This document shows positions 26,518 to 36,107 of a stretch of DNA of 64,000 bases, in pieces; position 1 is the first letter of the stretch; every line of letters starts with the position of its first letter. Position numbers and translations under genes: made by a program. A model generated the notes under the pieces. That model was given only the letters and a program-made list of their open reading frames with translations. It did no database searches and had not been told where the DNA came from. The DNA comes from Glycomyces algeriensis (lineage in GTDB: Bacteria > Actinomycetota > Actinomycetes > Mycobacteriales > Micromonosporaceae): the NCBI RefSeq assembly GCF_027622855.1, contig NZ_JAPZVR010000005.1, forward strand, positions 124,001 to 188,000, read 5' to 3'.

Positions 26518-29145
26518 ATGAACACGTACAACTGCCCGCGCTGCGGCAGCGCCTCCACGATCGAGCGGTGCCCGGCGTGCGGACGCGGGCCCGAACCGCT
26601 CCTCGCGCGGCTCGGCGAACTCGACGCCGTCCTCGCCGCGATGCCCGCGACCCTCCAGAGCCGCGCGGCCGTCGAGGCCGAACGCGTCGGCGTGCTCAAA
26701 GGGCTCACCGAGCTAGCCGCCCGCTACCTCGCCGAGGCCGAGCAGCAGGCCCGCAGCACCCCGACCCCGCAGGCCGCGCAGTCGCCGCAGGCTCCAGTCG
26801 TGCTGCCGACCCCGCCGGGCGCAGCCGCCGCGACCGGACCCGCCACGCCGCCCAGCGGCGCCCCGCAGGTCCCTCCGGGCCCGATGCGGCCGTACCCGCA
26901 GCCGCACACCCCGCCCGGCGGCGCCTACGGGCCGCCGCGCGAACGCGGCGAGGTCGGCTCCAAGACCGTCCAGACCGTGCTCCTGAGCCTCGGCGGACTC
27001 CTCGTCGCCGCCGCGCTCATCATCTTCACCGCCGTCGCCTGGCGCAACATGGGCAACAGCGGCCGGGCCGGCGTCCTCGGCGGCGTCACCCTCCTGCTCC
27101 TCGCGGTCCCCTTCGCGTTCAAGCGCTTCCGCCTCTGGGCCACCGCCGAGACCTTCGCCGCCCTCGCCGCCCTCGCCCTCTGGTGCACCACCCTCGCCGG
27201 GTACTACCTGTACCGGCCGCCGGGCGCGACCTTCGGACCCGAGACCGTCGCCGCCTGGACCGCCGGCGTCCTCGTCGTGCTCGCCGCCTACCGGGCCCTC
27301 GCCCGCCTCACCGCGACCAGCTGGGCCATGCTGCCCCTCGCCGCGATCGGCCTGGCCTACGCCGCCGCGAGCGACCTCGCCCTCGCCGTGACCCTCATGC
27401 TCGCCCTCGCCCTCGCCCTCGGCGCCACCGCCTGGATCACCGCGAAGCTCCCGAGCCACTACGCGCGCTCCGACGTGTGGGCCTCCCGGTTCCTCACCTG
27501 CGCCGCCGTCATCGCCGCCTGCTCCGCCGGCCTGCGCGCGGCCTTCGGCCTCGCCGACCCCGTCGTCCCGCCCGTCGCCGCCGCCGTGGCACTCCTGGCC
27601 GCCGCCAACCTCATCGGCGTCCACCTCGCCCGCCGCCTCGGCGTCTCCCTCACCACAATGCTGGTCGCCGCCTCCGCGAGCGGCTCACTCGTGCTCTGCG
27701 CGTGGGTGCTCGCCGTCCGGGCCGGCACGCCCGAACTCGTGATCCCCTCGCTCGCGCTGACCGCCGCCTCCCTCCTCCCCTTCGCCCTCCTCAACAGCCG
27801 CAAGACCACCTGGCCCCTGGCCTCGGCCGCGACGGCCGGGCTCGCCTCCCTCGCCGCGTTCGCCATCGTCACCTTCGACGCGCCCGACCTGAGCGCGTAC
27901 TTCGTCGCGTTCCTCGCCGCCCGCCTCATCGCGCCGGTGGTCGCGGCACCGCTCGGCAAGCCGCTGCGCATCGCGTCCTACCTCGTCGGCGGCGGCACCG
28001 CCGTCGTCGCCGCCCTCACCGCGATCGCCGGGATCTACCCCCTCATCGCCTACGAACCGGGCTGGACCATCAACCTCGAGGTCCCGATCGTCCTGGCCGC
28101 CCTGGCTGTCACGGCGGTCCTGCTGCCCAGGCGGTTCCGCGTCAACGCCGCCGCGCTCGCCGTCAGCCTCGCCATCGAATCGACCGCGGTCCTGATCTGG
28201 AACGAGGACCCGTCGCGGTTCGACGCGCTCCCCACGCTCACCCTGATGCTCTGCGCCCTCATCAGCCTCACCTCCGCGATCGCCTCGGGGACGGTCGCCG
28301 GACGGTGCACCGGCTGGTCCACGCTCACCCTGTGGGCCCTGCTCACCGCGCTCGCGGCGGGCAACAGCGACACCATGGCCCCCGCCGATGACAACTGGAT
28401 CCCCTTCTGGCTCACCGTCACCGCCGCAGCAATGCTCGTCATCGCCGCCGGCGCCCCGCGCCGCACCCGGGCCGACCGCGTGCTCGCCGCGGTCCTCGCC
28501 CACATCCTGGCCGGCATCTCCGCGGTCGTCGGCCTCATCGCGGCGGTCTCGTTCGGTTCCGAAGGCCTGCAACTGTTCCCCGCCGCCCAGGTCGGGGTCT
28601 ACACGCTGGCGCTCATCGGAGTCGCGATCATGGCGCCGGTGCGCACGTGGGGCTACGTGATCGCGGCCCTGTGCACCGGCACCGTGGCCTGGTGGCTGTG
28701 GCTGGCCGCGCTGGAGGTCGACATCCTCGAGTGCTTCACCGCGCCGCCCGCCGCGATCGTGTTCTTCATCGGCCTCTGGCGCCTCGAGCGGCGCCCGGAG
28801 ACCGGATCCTGGTCCACGCTGGCGCTGCCGATCCTCGTCGGCATCGGCCCGAGCCTGGTCCTGGCCCTCAACGACGGCGACGAACTGCGCCGCGTCGGCG
28901 TCGGCGCCGCCGCGATCGCGGTGATCATCGCCGGGCTCGTGCGCCGCTGGCAGGCGCCGCTCGTGCTCGGCTCGATCGCACTGGCGGTCCTGGTCGTCAA
29001 CGAGCTGCTGCTGCTCCGCGGCAGCATCCCGGTGTGGGTCCCGCCCGCCATCGGCGGCGCGATCCTCATCGCCGCCGGCGCCACCTTCGAGCAGCGCCGC
29101 CGCGACCTCCGAAGGATCCGCGAAGGCCTGAAGGCCATGCGGTAG
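26518..29145 (+). CDS. Large polytopic membrane protein with N-terminal zinc ribbon, paralogue B
   Basis: 875 residues from ATG 26518; a GTG two codons earlier is possible. The N-terminus is a double-CxxC zinc ribbon (NCPRCGSASTIERCPACGRG), followed by a helical segment and a Pro/Gln-rich linker (about 80-145). The membrane part, from about residue 155, has some 20 helices and parallels paralogue A, including LGGLLVAAALIIFTAVAWR and the shared C-terminal tail FEQRRRDLRRIREGLKAMR. A tandem duplication that kept the upstream region is likely; only this copy carries the zinc ribbon. Function unknown. Confidence 0.82.
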   Translation: MNTYNCPRCGSASTIERCPACGRGPEPLLARLGELDAVLAAMPATLQSRAAVEAERVGVLKGLTELAARYLAEAEQQARSTPTPQAAQSPQAPVVLPTPPGAAAATGPATPPSGAPQVPPGPMRPYPQPHTPPGGAYGPPRERGEVGSKTVQTVLLSLGGLLVAAALIIFTAVAWRNMGNSGRAGVLGGVTLLLLAVPFAFKRFRLWATAETFAALAALALWCTTLAGYYLYRPPGATFGPETVAAWTAGVLVVLAAYRALARLTATSWAMLPLAAIGLAYAAASDLALAVTLMLALALALGATAWITAKLPSHYARSDVWASRFLTCAAVIAACSAGLRAAFGLADPVVPPVAAAVALLAAANLIGVHLARRLGVSLTTMLVAASASGSLVLCAWVLAVRAGTPELVIPSLALTAASLLPFALLNSRKTTWPLASAATAGLASLAAFAIVTFDAPDLSAYFVAFLAARLIAPVVAAPLGKPLRIASYLVGGGTAVVAALTAIAGIYPLIAYEPGWTINLEVPIVLAALAVTAVLLPRRFRVNAAALAVSLAIESTAVLIWNEDPSRFDALPTLTLMLCALISLTSAIASGTVAGRCTGWSTLTLWALLTALAAGNSDTMAPADDNWIPFWLTVTAAAMLVIAAGAPRRTRADRVLAAVLAHILAGISAVVGLIAAVSFGSEGLQLFPAAQVGVYTLALIGVAIMAPVRTWGYVIAALCTGTVAWWLWLAALEVDILECFTAPPAAIVFFIGLWRLERRPETGSWSTLALPILVGIGPSLVLALNDGDELRRVGVGAAAIAVIIAGLVRRWQAPLVLGSIALAVLVVNELLLLRGSIPVWVPPAIGGAILIAAGATFEQRRRDLRRIREGLKAMR

Positions 29146-29157
29146 CGCCGATGCGAG

Positions 29158-29181
29158 CGGCCGGTCCCGCGGGGCCGGCCG
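29158..29181 (+). terminator. GC-rich hairpin after paralogue B
   Basis: Near-complete palindrome CGGCCGG ... CCGGCCG with inner CCCGCGGG, 12 bases after the stop. Confidence 0.6.
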
Positions 29182-29383
29182 TTCCGCGCACTACCATCCC
29201 CAGCCCCCACCCACCCCGGGGAAGACAGCGCCCATCCTCCCGCCCGGGTACGACAAGAACCGGCCCCCGCCGAGGCAATGTCAGTCGAACGGGTGAAGCG
29301 GGCACGGCGCGGCCCGGACGAGCGATGCCAGCGCGACACGAGTCGTCAAGCGGCCGATCGCGACCGGCCGCCTGACTCCGGTG

Positions 29384-31291
29384 CTAGTGGTGGTGGTGGT
29401 GCCCTTCGTCTTCACCGCGGCGGTGGACCTCGGCCGCGAGGCGCTCGGCGATCACCGTCGGGGTCAGGCCGAGGTCGGCGAGGAGCTGCGCGCGGGTGCC
29501 GTGCTGGTGCCAGCCGCGCTCGACGGCGAAGTCCACGAGCGGCGTCTCGTCCCCCGAGTCGCGCAGCGACTGCGCGAGCGCGTCGCCGAAGCCACCGGTG
29601 CGGATGCCGTCCTCCAGCGTCGCCACCAGCGGGTACTGGCCCGCGAGCTTCACGAGCGCGTCGGGCACCGGCGAGATCCAGCGCGGGTCCACGACCGTGG
29701 CGCGGATCCCTTGCTCCGCAAGCAGTCCGGCGACCTCCAGCGCGGTGGCCGCGAACGAGCCGCAGGCGACGATGAGCAGCTCGTCGTCCTCGTGCTTGAC
29801 GAGCAGGTCGAGTCCTTCGTGGACTTCGACCGCCTCGATGTCGTCCTCGGGGATGGCCCCCGTGGGGAAGCGCAGCATCGTCGGGCCGTCGTCGACCGAG
29901 AGCGCCTCGGCGAACTCCTCGCGCAGCGACGCCGCGTCGCGCGGCGCGGCGATGCGCAGGCCCGGCACCACGCGGAAGATCGAGGTGTCCCAGATGCCGT
30001 AGTGGCTCGGCCCGTCCGGGCCGGTGATCCCGGCGCGGTCGAGCACGAACGTCACCGGCAGCTTGTGCATGGCGACGTCGAGCACGGTCTGGTCGAACGC
30101 GCGGTTCATGAACGTGGAGTAGACCGCCACGACCGGGTGCATGCCGTTCATCGCCAGGCCCGCAGCGGAAGTGACCGCGTGCTGCTCGGCGATGCCGACG
30201 TCGAAGACCCGCTCGGGGTGGCGCTTCATGAGCTTGTCGACACCGGTGGGGCCGGGCATCGCGGCGGTGATCGCCACGACCTCGGGCCGCAGGTTCGCCT
30301 GCGCCACCAGCTCGTCGGCGAACACGCCGGTCCAGCGGCGCTTGGAGGCGTTGAGCGGCTCGCCGGTGATCGGGTCGAACGCGGCCGAGGGCGCGTGCAT
30401 CTGCTCGGCCTCGTCGGCGCGGGCGGGGGCCCAACCCTGGCCCTTCTGGGTGAGGGCGTGGACGATCACGGGCCCGCCGAAGCGCTTGGCCCGGTCGAGG
30501 GCCTCGGTGAGCTCGGCGAGGTCGTGGCCGTCGACGGGCCCCACGTACTTGATGCCGAGGTCAGAGAACATGCCCTGCGGCGCAAGAGCGTCCTTGAGGC
30601 CGGTCTTGGCGGCGTGGAGGCCCTGGAAGGCGGCGCGGCCGAACACGGGGATGCGCTCGACGACCTCCTGGATCTTCTTCAGCGTCGGCTCGTAGCCGGG
30701 GTTGAGCCGCAGGCCGGCGAGGCGCTTGGCGAGGCCGCCGACGGTCGGCGCGTAGGAGCGGCCGTTGTCGTTGACGACGATCACGAGCTTGAGGTCGTCG
30801 CGGGCGGCGATGTTGTTGAGCGCCTCCCAGCACATGCCGCCGGTGAGCGCGCCGTCGCCGACGAGGGCCACCACGTGGCGGTCGGAACCGGTGAGCGCGT
30901 GGGCCTTCGCGAGGCCGTCGGCGTACGAGAGGGAGGTCGAGGCGTGCGAGTTCTCGACGAGGTCGTGCGGGGACTCGGCCTGGCTCGGGTAGCCGGTGAG
31001 GCCGCCGCGCCCGCGCAGGCCGTCGAACTTCCCGGCGCGGCCCGTCAGTGCCTTGTGGACGTACGACTGGTGGCCGGTGTCGAAGACGATCTGGTCGTGC
31101 GGGGAGTCGAAGACCCGGTGGATCGCCATCGTCAGCTCGACGACGCCGAGGTTGGGGCCGATGTGGCCGCCGGTCCTGGCGACCGCGGCGATGAGGAATT
31201 CGCGGAGCTCCTCGGCGAGCTGCGGGAGCTCGTCCTCGCCCAGCGACTTGAAATCGGCCAGCCTGCCGATGCCGGACAGCAGCGGGCCCAT
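29384..31291 (-). CDS. dxs: 1-deoxy-D-xylulose-5-phosphate synthase
   Basis: ThDP-dependent first step of the MEP isoprenoid pathway (pyruvate + glyceraldehyde 3-phosphate). 635 residues from ATG 31291, chosen because [17 protein letters not shown] aligns with typical actinomycete Dxs N-termini and has a GAGG upstream; ATG 31315 is the alternative. Motifs: [31 protein letters not shown] (ThDP binding) and [17 protein letters not shown] (catalytic Glu). The C-terminus ends in a natural run of five histidines (GHHHHH). Confidence 0.96.
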   Translation of the reverse strand: MGPLLSGIGRLADFKSLGEDELPQLAEELREFLIAAVARTGGHIGPNLGVVELTMAIHRVFDSPHDQIVFDTGHQSYVHKALTGRAGKFDGLRGRGGLTGYPSQAESPHDLVENSHASTSLSYADGLAKAHALTGSDRHVVALVGDGALTGGMCWEALNNIAARDDLKLVIVVNDNGRSYAPTVGGLAKRLAGLRLNPGYEPTLKKIQEVVERIPVFGRAAFQGLHAAKTGLKDALAPQGMFSDLGIKYVGPVDGHDLAELTEALDRAKRFGGPVIVHALTQKGQGWAPARADEAEQMHAPSAAFDPITGEPLNASKRRWTGVFADELVAQANLRPEVVAITAAMPGPTGVDKLMKRHPERVFDVGIAEQHAVTSAAGLAMNGMHPVVAVYSTFMNRAFDQTVLDVAMHKLPVTFVLDRAGITGPDGPSHYGIWDTSIFRVVPGLRIAAPRDAASLREEFAEALSVDDGPTMLRFPTGAIPEDDIEAVEVHEGLDLLVKHEDDELLIVACGSFAATALEVAGLLAEQGIRATVVDPRWISPVPDALVKLAGQYPLVATLEDGIRTGGFGDALAQSLRDSGDETPLVDFAVERGWHQHGTRAQLLADLGLTPTVIAERLAAEVHRRGEDEGHHHHH

Positions 31292-31609
31292 CTCGCCCTC
31301 GAGGTGCGTACTCATAAGGGGGAAGTCTATCGGTGGCGCGGTGCGGGCGGTAGCTGCGCGACTGCGGCTGGGACCTGTCTCATGGGCGCGCACCGGGGGT
31401 GATCCGGGCGGCAGGGAGGGGGAAGCGGCATCACGGTTCGCGCGATCGGACGTGACGGATGCGCCCGGCGTTCGATCCCGGTCGCGTGCACGGGAAATTC
31501 ATCCGGAAGAGGGACAGGAGGCCCGACTGTCGGAAAGCAGTCACTCCCCGAAAGGGACACGCCGGGGTAAAACCGGTCCGGGTCGTGATCTAAATGTGAT
31601 CATCCCAAC
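31292..31609. other. dxs / deaminase-like divergent spacer
   Basis: 318 bases without a convincing gene. Near the right end, GTGATC occurs twice (31583 and 31596) around a possible -10 TAAATG, 19 bases before the deaminase-like start. A GC-rich hairpin or a strong promoter for dxs was not found. Confidence 0.4.
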
Positions 31610-32509
31610 ATGGATCTCATCGACCTGCACCAGAACACGGAATGGCCCGCGCGCCTCGACCAGGTGTTGAGCTCCTCCCCGGTGGACTGGGCCGACCGGC
31701 GCGAGAGCGTCCAGACCGCGGCCCCGCCCGGTCTGGCGCGGCTCCAGCGCATGTCGGCCGTCCCGCGGTTCGACCTCGACGCGGTGGCCCCGGAGGTCTA
31801 CGAGGGCATCCTGGAGGACGCGCTCGTCGCGGCCGCGCGCGGCGGCGCGGTCTACACCGAGCTGCGGCTGCCGCAGGAGTCGGTGGTCTACCCGCAGTTC
31901 ATGGAGCGGTTCGCGGCGGCGCGCGAACGTGTGTCGGCGGCGTTCCCGGGCTTCGCGGCGGGCGCGGTGCTGAGCATGAACCTGTGGGACCCGATGCTGC
32001 GGGAGCTGTGCGACGCGTTCGGGGACGCGGCCGCGGCGGGCCTGGCGGGCATCGAGATCATCTACGTTCCCTATGCGGCCGAAGCGGACTGGACGCGCGG
32101 GCGGATCGTGGCCGAGGCGGCGGGCGCGGCCGGCCTGGGCGTGACGGTGCCGGCGGGGGCGTTCAACGCCTCGAACCTGGCCTCGCTGGCGGAGATCGAG
32201 CAGATCGGGCGGATCGGGCACGCCGTGGGCGCGGCGACCGACCCGGGGATCATGCGGCTGCTGGCCGAACGCGGTGTGACCGTGGAGGTGTGCCTGACCT
32301 CGGCGGTGATCCTGGGCATGGTGCCGAAGCTCGAGGACCACCCGCTGCCGCGGTTCATGGAGGCGGGCATGGCGGTCGTGCTGGGCACCGATTCGCCGAT
32401 GCGGATGGGCACCAGCATCGCGGGCGAGTACGAGAAGGCTCGGGCGCTCGGGCTGAGCGAGACGGACCTGGCGGTCATGACGGCGCGGGCGAGGGCGGCC
32501 CGGCTCTGA
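31610..32509 (+). CDS. Adenosine-deaminase-fold protein with a degenerate active site
   Basis: 299 residues. The fold is recognisable from EVCLTSAVILG, RIGHAVGA (His204) and LGTDSPMRMGTSIAGEY (Asp261), which match the conserved ADA strands in order. Key residues are missing: the metal-binding HxH near the N-terminus is H7-Q-N9, the HAGE motif (metal His and catalytic Glu) is PAGA at 181-184, and the second Asp of the DD pair is Ser262. Deamination by the usual zinc mechanism therefore seems impossible. The frame is full and codon use looks normal, so it is not a simple pseudogene. It may be a nucleoside-binding or regulatory protein (inference). Confidence 0.75.
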   Translation: MDLIDLHQNTEWPARLDQVLSSSPVDWADRRESVQTAAPPGLARLQRMSAVPRFDLDAVAPEVYEGILEDALVAAARGGAVYTELRLPQESVVYPQFMERFAAARERVSAAFPGFAAGAVLSMNLWDPMLRELCDAFGDAAAAGLAGIEIIYVPYAAEADWTRGRIVAEAAGAAGLGVTVPAGAFNASNLASLAEIEQIGRIGHAVGAATDPGIMRLLAERGVTVEVCLTSAVILGMVPKLEDHPLPRFMEAGMAVVLGTDSPMRMGTSIAGEYEKARALGLSETDLAVMTARARAARL

Positions 32510-32595
32510 GCCGACCGCCTTCGGAGCACGGCGTCGAATGATCACGAATAGGCCTCAGCTTGGTCTCCGACGGGCGTCAATTCTGCAGAACGTCA

Positions 32596-32609
32596 GATTG
32601 TAGACAATC
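32596..32609. promoter_or_regulatory. Palindrome upstream of the betaine transporter operon
   Basis: GATTGT-AG-ACAATC, a perfect 14-base dyad of the form TTGT-n2-ACAA, as bound by many GntR-type regulators. It is followed 14 bases later by TTGACA (32624-32629), with no good -10 at the normal distance. The regulator is not in the window. Confidence 0.45.
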
Positions 32610-32705
32610 AAACCAGCCTTCATTTGACATCCTTTATCGAGTCGTTGAGCTGCGAAAACGCGGCGAGTCAACGTCCCGTGTCGGCCTTCTCACGCACTGC
32701 TCGGG

Positions 32706-32733
32706 TTGAAAAAACACAGGTGTTGACTAGTGT
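32706..32733 (+). promoter_or_regulatory. Possible promoter of the proV-proW-proX operon
   Basis: TTGAAA (32706-32711), 16-base spacer, TAGTGT (32728-32733); the start would lie about 40 bases before the proV ATG. The region is unusually A/T-rich for this window. Confidence 0.5.
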
Positions 32734-32782
32734 TTCACCGGTTCCCGCCCCCAACCGGAACCCCCTGCTGCGAAAGGACGAG

Positions 32783-33877
32783 ATGTCAGCGATAGCAGTT
32801 GATTCCCTGTACAAGGTCTTCGGCAAAGGCGCCCGAAGCGCCGTCGCCCAGCTGAAGAGCGGCACCCCGCGCGACCAGCTGACCGCCAAGAGCGTCACCG
32901 CCGCGGTCATCGACCACAACTGGTCGATCGAGCCCGGCGAGATCTTCGTCGTCATGGGCCTCTCCGGCTCCGGCAAGTCGACGCTCATCCGGATGCTCAA
33001 CGGGCTCATCAAGCCCACGTCCGGCACCATCCGCATCGGCGGCGTCGAGCTCGGCTCGCTCTCGAACCGGGAGCTGCGCCGGCTCCGCCGCGAGAAGATC
33101 AGCATGGTCTTCCAGCACTTCGCGCTGCTCCCCCACCGCACCGTCGTCGAGAACGTCGCGTTCGGCCTGGAGATCAAGGGCATGGGCAAGCCCGAGCGAC
33201 TGGAGCGCGCGAGGGAGGCCGTCCTGCTCGCCGGCCTCGCCGGCCACGAGGACAAGCTCCCCGCCCAGCTCTCCGGCGGCATGAAGCAGCGCGTCGGCCT
33301 CGCCCGCGCGCTCGCGGCCGACACCGAGATCCTGCTCATGGACGAGGCGTTCAGCGCCCTGGACCCGCTCATCCGCCAGGAGATGCAGGACCAGCTGCTC
33401 GACCTGCAGTCCAAGCTCGGCAAGACCATCGTGTTCATCACCCACGACCTCAACGAGGCCATGCGGATCGGCGACCGGATCGCCATCTGCGACGGCGAGG
33501 TCAAGCAGCTGGGCACCGCCGAGGACATCCTCATGCACCCGGCCGACGAGTACGTCGCCGACTTCACCGCCGACGTGGACCGCACCCGCGTGCTCACCGC
33601 CGAGGCCGTCATGGAGCCGTGCGGGACCCGGGACACCAGCGCGTTCACCACAGTGGAGTCGGACGTGCCCGTGAACGAGCTGTACGAGCCGGTCCTGAAC
33701 TCCAAGGCCCCCTTGCTGGTCGTGGACGACAACGCCGACCCGCTCGGGGTCGTCACGCCGCGGTCCATCATCAAGTCGCTGTCGCACGACGCTGTTGCCG
33801 ACCCCGCCTCCGATGCTGCCGCAGGCGCCGCACCCGAACCCGGCACCGCGACCGAAGAGGAGCGCCAGCCCGCATGA
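32783..33877 (+). CDS. proV: Glycine betaine/proline ABC transporter, ATP-binding protein
   Basis: 364 residues from ATG 32783 (AAAGGA upstream). Walker A is MGLSGSGKSTLIRML, the signature is LSGGMKQRVGLARAL and Walker B is ILLMDEAFSALDP; the H-loop is VFITHDL. A C-terminal extension with a CBS-like region (about 285-345) and an Ala/Pro/Glu-rich tail follows. The length and the ALDPLIRQEMQDQL segment are those of ProV/OpuAA compatible-solute importers. Overlaps proW in ATGA. Probably induced by osmotic stress (family knowledge). Confidence 0.94.
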   Translation: MSAIAVDSLYKVFGKGARSAVAQLKSGTPRDQLTAKSVTAAVIDHNWSIEPGEIFVVMGLSGSGKSTLIRMLNGLIKPTSGTIRIGGVELGSLSNRELRRLRREKISMVFQHFALLPHRTVVENVAFGLEIKGMGKPERLERAREAVLLAGLAGHEDKLPAQLSGGMKQRVGLARALAADTEILLMDEAFSALDPLIRQEMQDQLLDLQSKLGKTIVFITHDLNEAMRIGDRIAICDGEVKQLGTAEDILMHPADEYVADFTADVDRTRVLTAEAVMEPCGTRDTSAFTTVESDVPVNELYEPVLNSKAPLLVVDDNADPLGVVTPRSIIKSLSHDAVADPASDAAAGAAPEPGTATEEERQPA

Positions 33878-34773
33878 TCGACTACCTCCGCAACTGGCTC
33901 TGGACGTACATCTGGAAGCCGCTGCCCGACATGCCGTTCGGCGACTGGATGGAGTCGTTCATCCGCTGGGCGAGGGACGCCTGGGCCGCCGGGTTCGACG
34001 CCGTCGACACCGGGCTCGAGTTCCTGTACCTGCACCTCGCGGACGGGCTGCTCTGGCTCCCTTCGGGAGTGATGGTGCTCCTCTTCGCCGCCCTGGCGTG
34101 GGCCGCGAAGGGCTGGAAGCTCGGCTTGGGCATCGGCCTGGGCATGTTCGTCGTCGCGTGGACCCCGTACTGGGAGGAGACGATGCAGACCCTATCGATG
34201 GTCCTCGTCTCCGCCGCCATCGCGATCCTCCTGGCGATCCCGCTGGGCATCGCCGCCGCCGAGAGCAAGGCGGTCTCGGCGATCGCGCGGCCGGTGCTCG
34301 ACTTCATGCAGACGCTGCCGGCGTTCGTGTACCTCATCCCGGTCGTGATGCTGTTCAGTGTCGGCGTGGTGCCCGGAATCATCGCGACGATCATCTTCGC
34401 GATGCCGCCCGGCGTGCGCCTCACCGAACTCGGCCTGCGCCAGGTGGACGGCGAGGTCGTGGAGGCCGGGCAGGCCTTCGGGGCCTCCCCCGCGCGCATC
34501 CTCGCGCGCATCAAACTGCCGCTGGCACTGCCCACGATCATGGCCGGGCTCAACCAGGTCATCATGCTCGCACTGTCCATGGTGGTCATCGCGGGCCTGG
34601 TGGGCGGCGGCGGCCTCGGCTCGGTCATCTCCGGGTCCCTGGGCCGCTTGGACATCGCCGCCGGCTTCAACGCCGGCCTGGCCGTGGTGCTCCTGGCGAT
34701 CCTGCTCGACCGCGTGACGCAGGGCCTGTCCGACCGCACGCCGGTCGCGCGGGCCGCGAAACTCGCCCGATAG
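33874..34773 (+). CDS. proW: Glycine betaine/proline ABC transporter, permease
   Basis: 299 residues with an N-terminal amphipathic domain and about seven membrane helices. The EAA-type cytoplasmic loop is VVEAGQAFGASPARILARIKLPLALP, given here only as its position, about residues 195-220. MVLVSAAIAILLAIPLGIAAA and DFMQTLPAFVYLIPVVMLF are typical of ProW/OpuAB. The start overlaps the proV stop by four bases. Confidence 0.94.
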   Translation: MIDYLRNWLWTYIWKPLPDMPFGDWMESFIRWARDAWAAGFDAVDTGLEFLYLHLADGLLWLPSGVMVLLFAALAWAAKGWKLGLGIGLGMFVVAWTPYWEETMQTLSMVLVSAAIAILLAIPLGIAAAESKAVSAIARPVLDFMQTLPAFVYLIPVVMLFSVGVVPGIIATIIFAMPPGVRLTELGLRQVDGEVVEAGQAFGASPARILARIKLPLALPTIMAGLNQVIMLALSMVVIAGLVGGGGLGSVISGSLGRLDIAAGFNAGLAVVLLAILLDRVTQGLSDRTPVARAAKLAR

Positions 34774-34822
34774 ACCCCGAACACACCCAAGGCGCGCGCC
34801 CCCGCGCCGGAGAGAAGGAACC

Positions 34823-35734
34823 ATGCAACGACGTTCGATCATTAAGGGCGCCATCGCCACCGGCGCCGTCGTCCCGCTGACCCTCGCGGGCTGTTCCGTT
34901 GAAGAGGAGCCCGGCGAGGCCTCGGCCGAGGGCGTCGACTTCGGCCTGCCCAAGGGCGAGGGCGAGATCAAGATCGGCTACATCAACTGGGACGAGGCGG
35001 TCGTCGCCACCGAGCTGTGGCGCCAGGCGCTCACCGCCTCGGGCTACACCGTGACCGCCCAGGAGTTCACCGAGGTCGGGCCCCTGTTCGAGGGCCTGTC
35101 CTCGGGCGACCTGGACGTGTTCCTCGACGGCTGGCTGCCGATCACGCACCAGACGTACATGGAGACCTACGGCGACCAGCTCGAGCAGCTGGGCACCTGG
35201 AACGAAAACGCGGCGCTCACCGTCGCCGTTCCGGCCTATGTGGACGTCGAGTCGCTGGCCGACCTCAACGCGAACGCGGATCTCTTCGGCGGCAGGATCG
35301 TCGGCATCGAGGCCAGCGCGGGTCTGACCGAGGCGGTGCAGAACAGCGCGATTCCCACGTACGGGATCTCGGACCTGACGCTGGAGACCTCGTCGACCAC
35401 GGCGATGCTGACCGAGCTCGACAGCGCGATCGCGGCCGAGGAGCCGATCGTGGTGACGCTGTGGCAGCCGCACTGGGCGTATGCGAAGTACGACCTGAAG
35501 AACCTGGCGGACCCCGAGGTGACGCTGGGCGAGGCCGAGACGATCAACACGTTGGCGCGCTTGGGCTTCAGCGAGGAGTTCGCCGATGTGGCGGCGGCGC
35601 TGGGCACGTTCGCGATGAGCGACGAGCAGTTGGCGGGCCTGGAGAACACGGTGTTCTCGGAGCACGAGGGCGACGTGCAGGCGGGCGTGACCGCTTGGCT
35701 GCAGGACAACGCGTTCTCGGACCTCGTCGCTTAG
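34823..35734 (+). CDS. proX: Glycine betaine/proline ABC transporter, substrate-binding lipoprotein
   Basis: 303 residues. The N-terminus is a lipoprotein signal with a twin-arginine-like start (QRRSIIKGAIATGAVVPLT) and lipobox LAGC, so the mature protein begins at about Cys24 and is membrane anchored. The OpuAC domain (about 45-300) starts IKIGYINWDEAVVATELWRQ and contains VFLDGWLPITH and TLWQPHWAYAKYDLK, with the aromatic residues that form the betaine cage in this family. It lies 49 bases after proW with GAGAAGGA before the ATG. Confidence 0.93.
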   Translation: MQRRSIIKGAIATGAVVPLTLAGCSVEEEPGEASAEGVDFGLPKGEGEIKIGYINWDEAVVATELWRQALTASGYTVTAQEFTEVGPLFEGLSSGDLDVFLDGWLPITHQTYMETYGDQLEQLGTWNENAALTVAVPAYVDVESLADLNANADLFGGRIVGIEASAGLTEAVQNSAIPTYGISDLTLETSSTTAMLTELDSAIAAEEPIVVTLWQPHWAYAKYDLKNLADPEVTLGEAETINTLARLGFSEEFADVAAALGTFAMSDEQLAGLENTVFSEHEGDVQAGVTAWLQDNAFSDLVA

Positions 35735-35882
35735 CGACACGAAGCCACCCCCTGCGGACCGCGCAGGGCGCGGGTCGGTGCCGGGGCTCGTCGCCCCGCG
35801 GCAGGAACGAGGACTCAGCCGACCTCCAGTGCCGCCCTCCGCCCGTGCGCGTCGGGCCGCCGCCCCCACAGGCGGCGGTCCT

Positions 35883-35911
35883 GGTGCGGGACCGGTTTCC
35901 GGTCCCGCACC
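35883..35911 (+). terminator. Intrinsic terminator of the pro operon
   Basis: GGTGCGGGACCGG-TTT-CCGGTCCCGCACC followed by a T-rich CGCTTTTCTTG. It lies 148 bases after the proX stop; the sequence between holds no gene. Confidence 0.85.
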
Positions 35912-35987
35912 GTTCGCTTTTCTTGTTGCCGTAGCGCTTTGCGATTGTCCGATGACGTAGGAAAATCTGGAAACATGCGCTTTGGTA

Positions 35988-36016
35988 TTGAAGTTTGTTT
36001 ATACCGGATTTAGACT
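35988..36016 (+). promoter_or_regulatory. Predicted promoter of the alginate-lyase-family gene
   Basis: TTGAAG (35988-35993), 17-base spacer, TAGACT (36011-36016), inside a locally AT-rich patch. It would give a leader of about 85 bases. Confidence 0.6.
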
Positions 36017-36107
36017 GGCCAGCAGCGGGAGTGCTCCCCGGCACTTCCCGCCGAACACCGCGGTGGCATTCCCCGGCATCGCACACCGCATGGCGCATCG
36101 GAGCACC

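Noticed and set aside
26493-28391. 632-codon frame overlapping the second large membrane protein
   Set aside because: Almost only Arg/Pro/Ala/His; out-of-frame reading of the zinc-ribbon membrane protein.
29384-29401. Vector-derived His tag contamination
   Set aside because: Flanks are ordinary genomic sequence and the frame is the natural end of Dxs; no linker or vector sequence.
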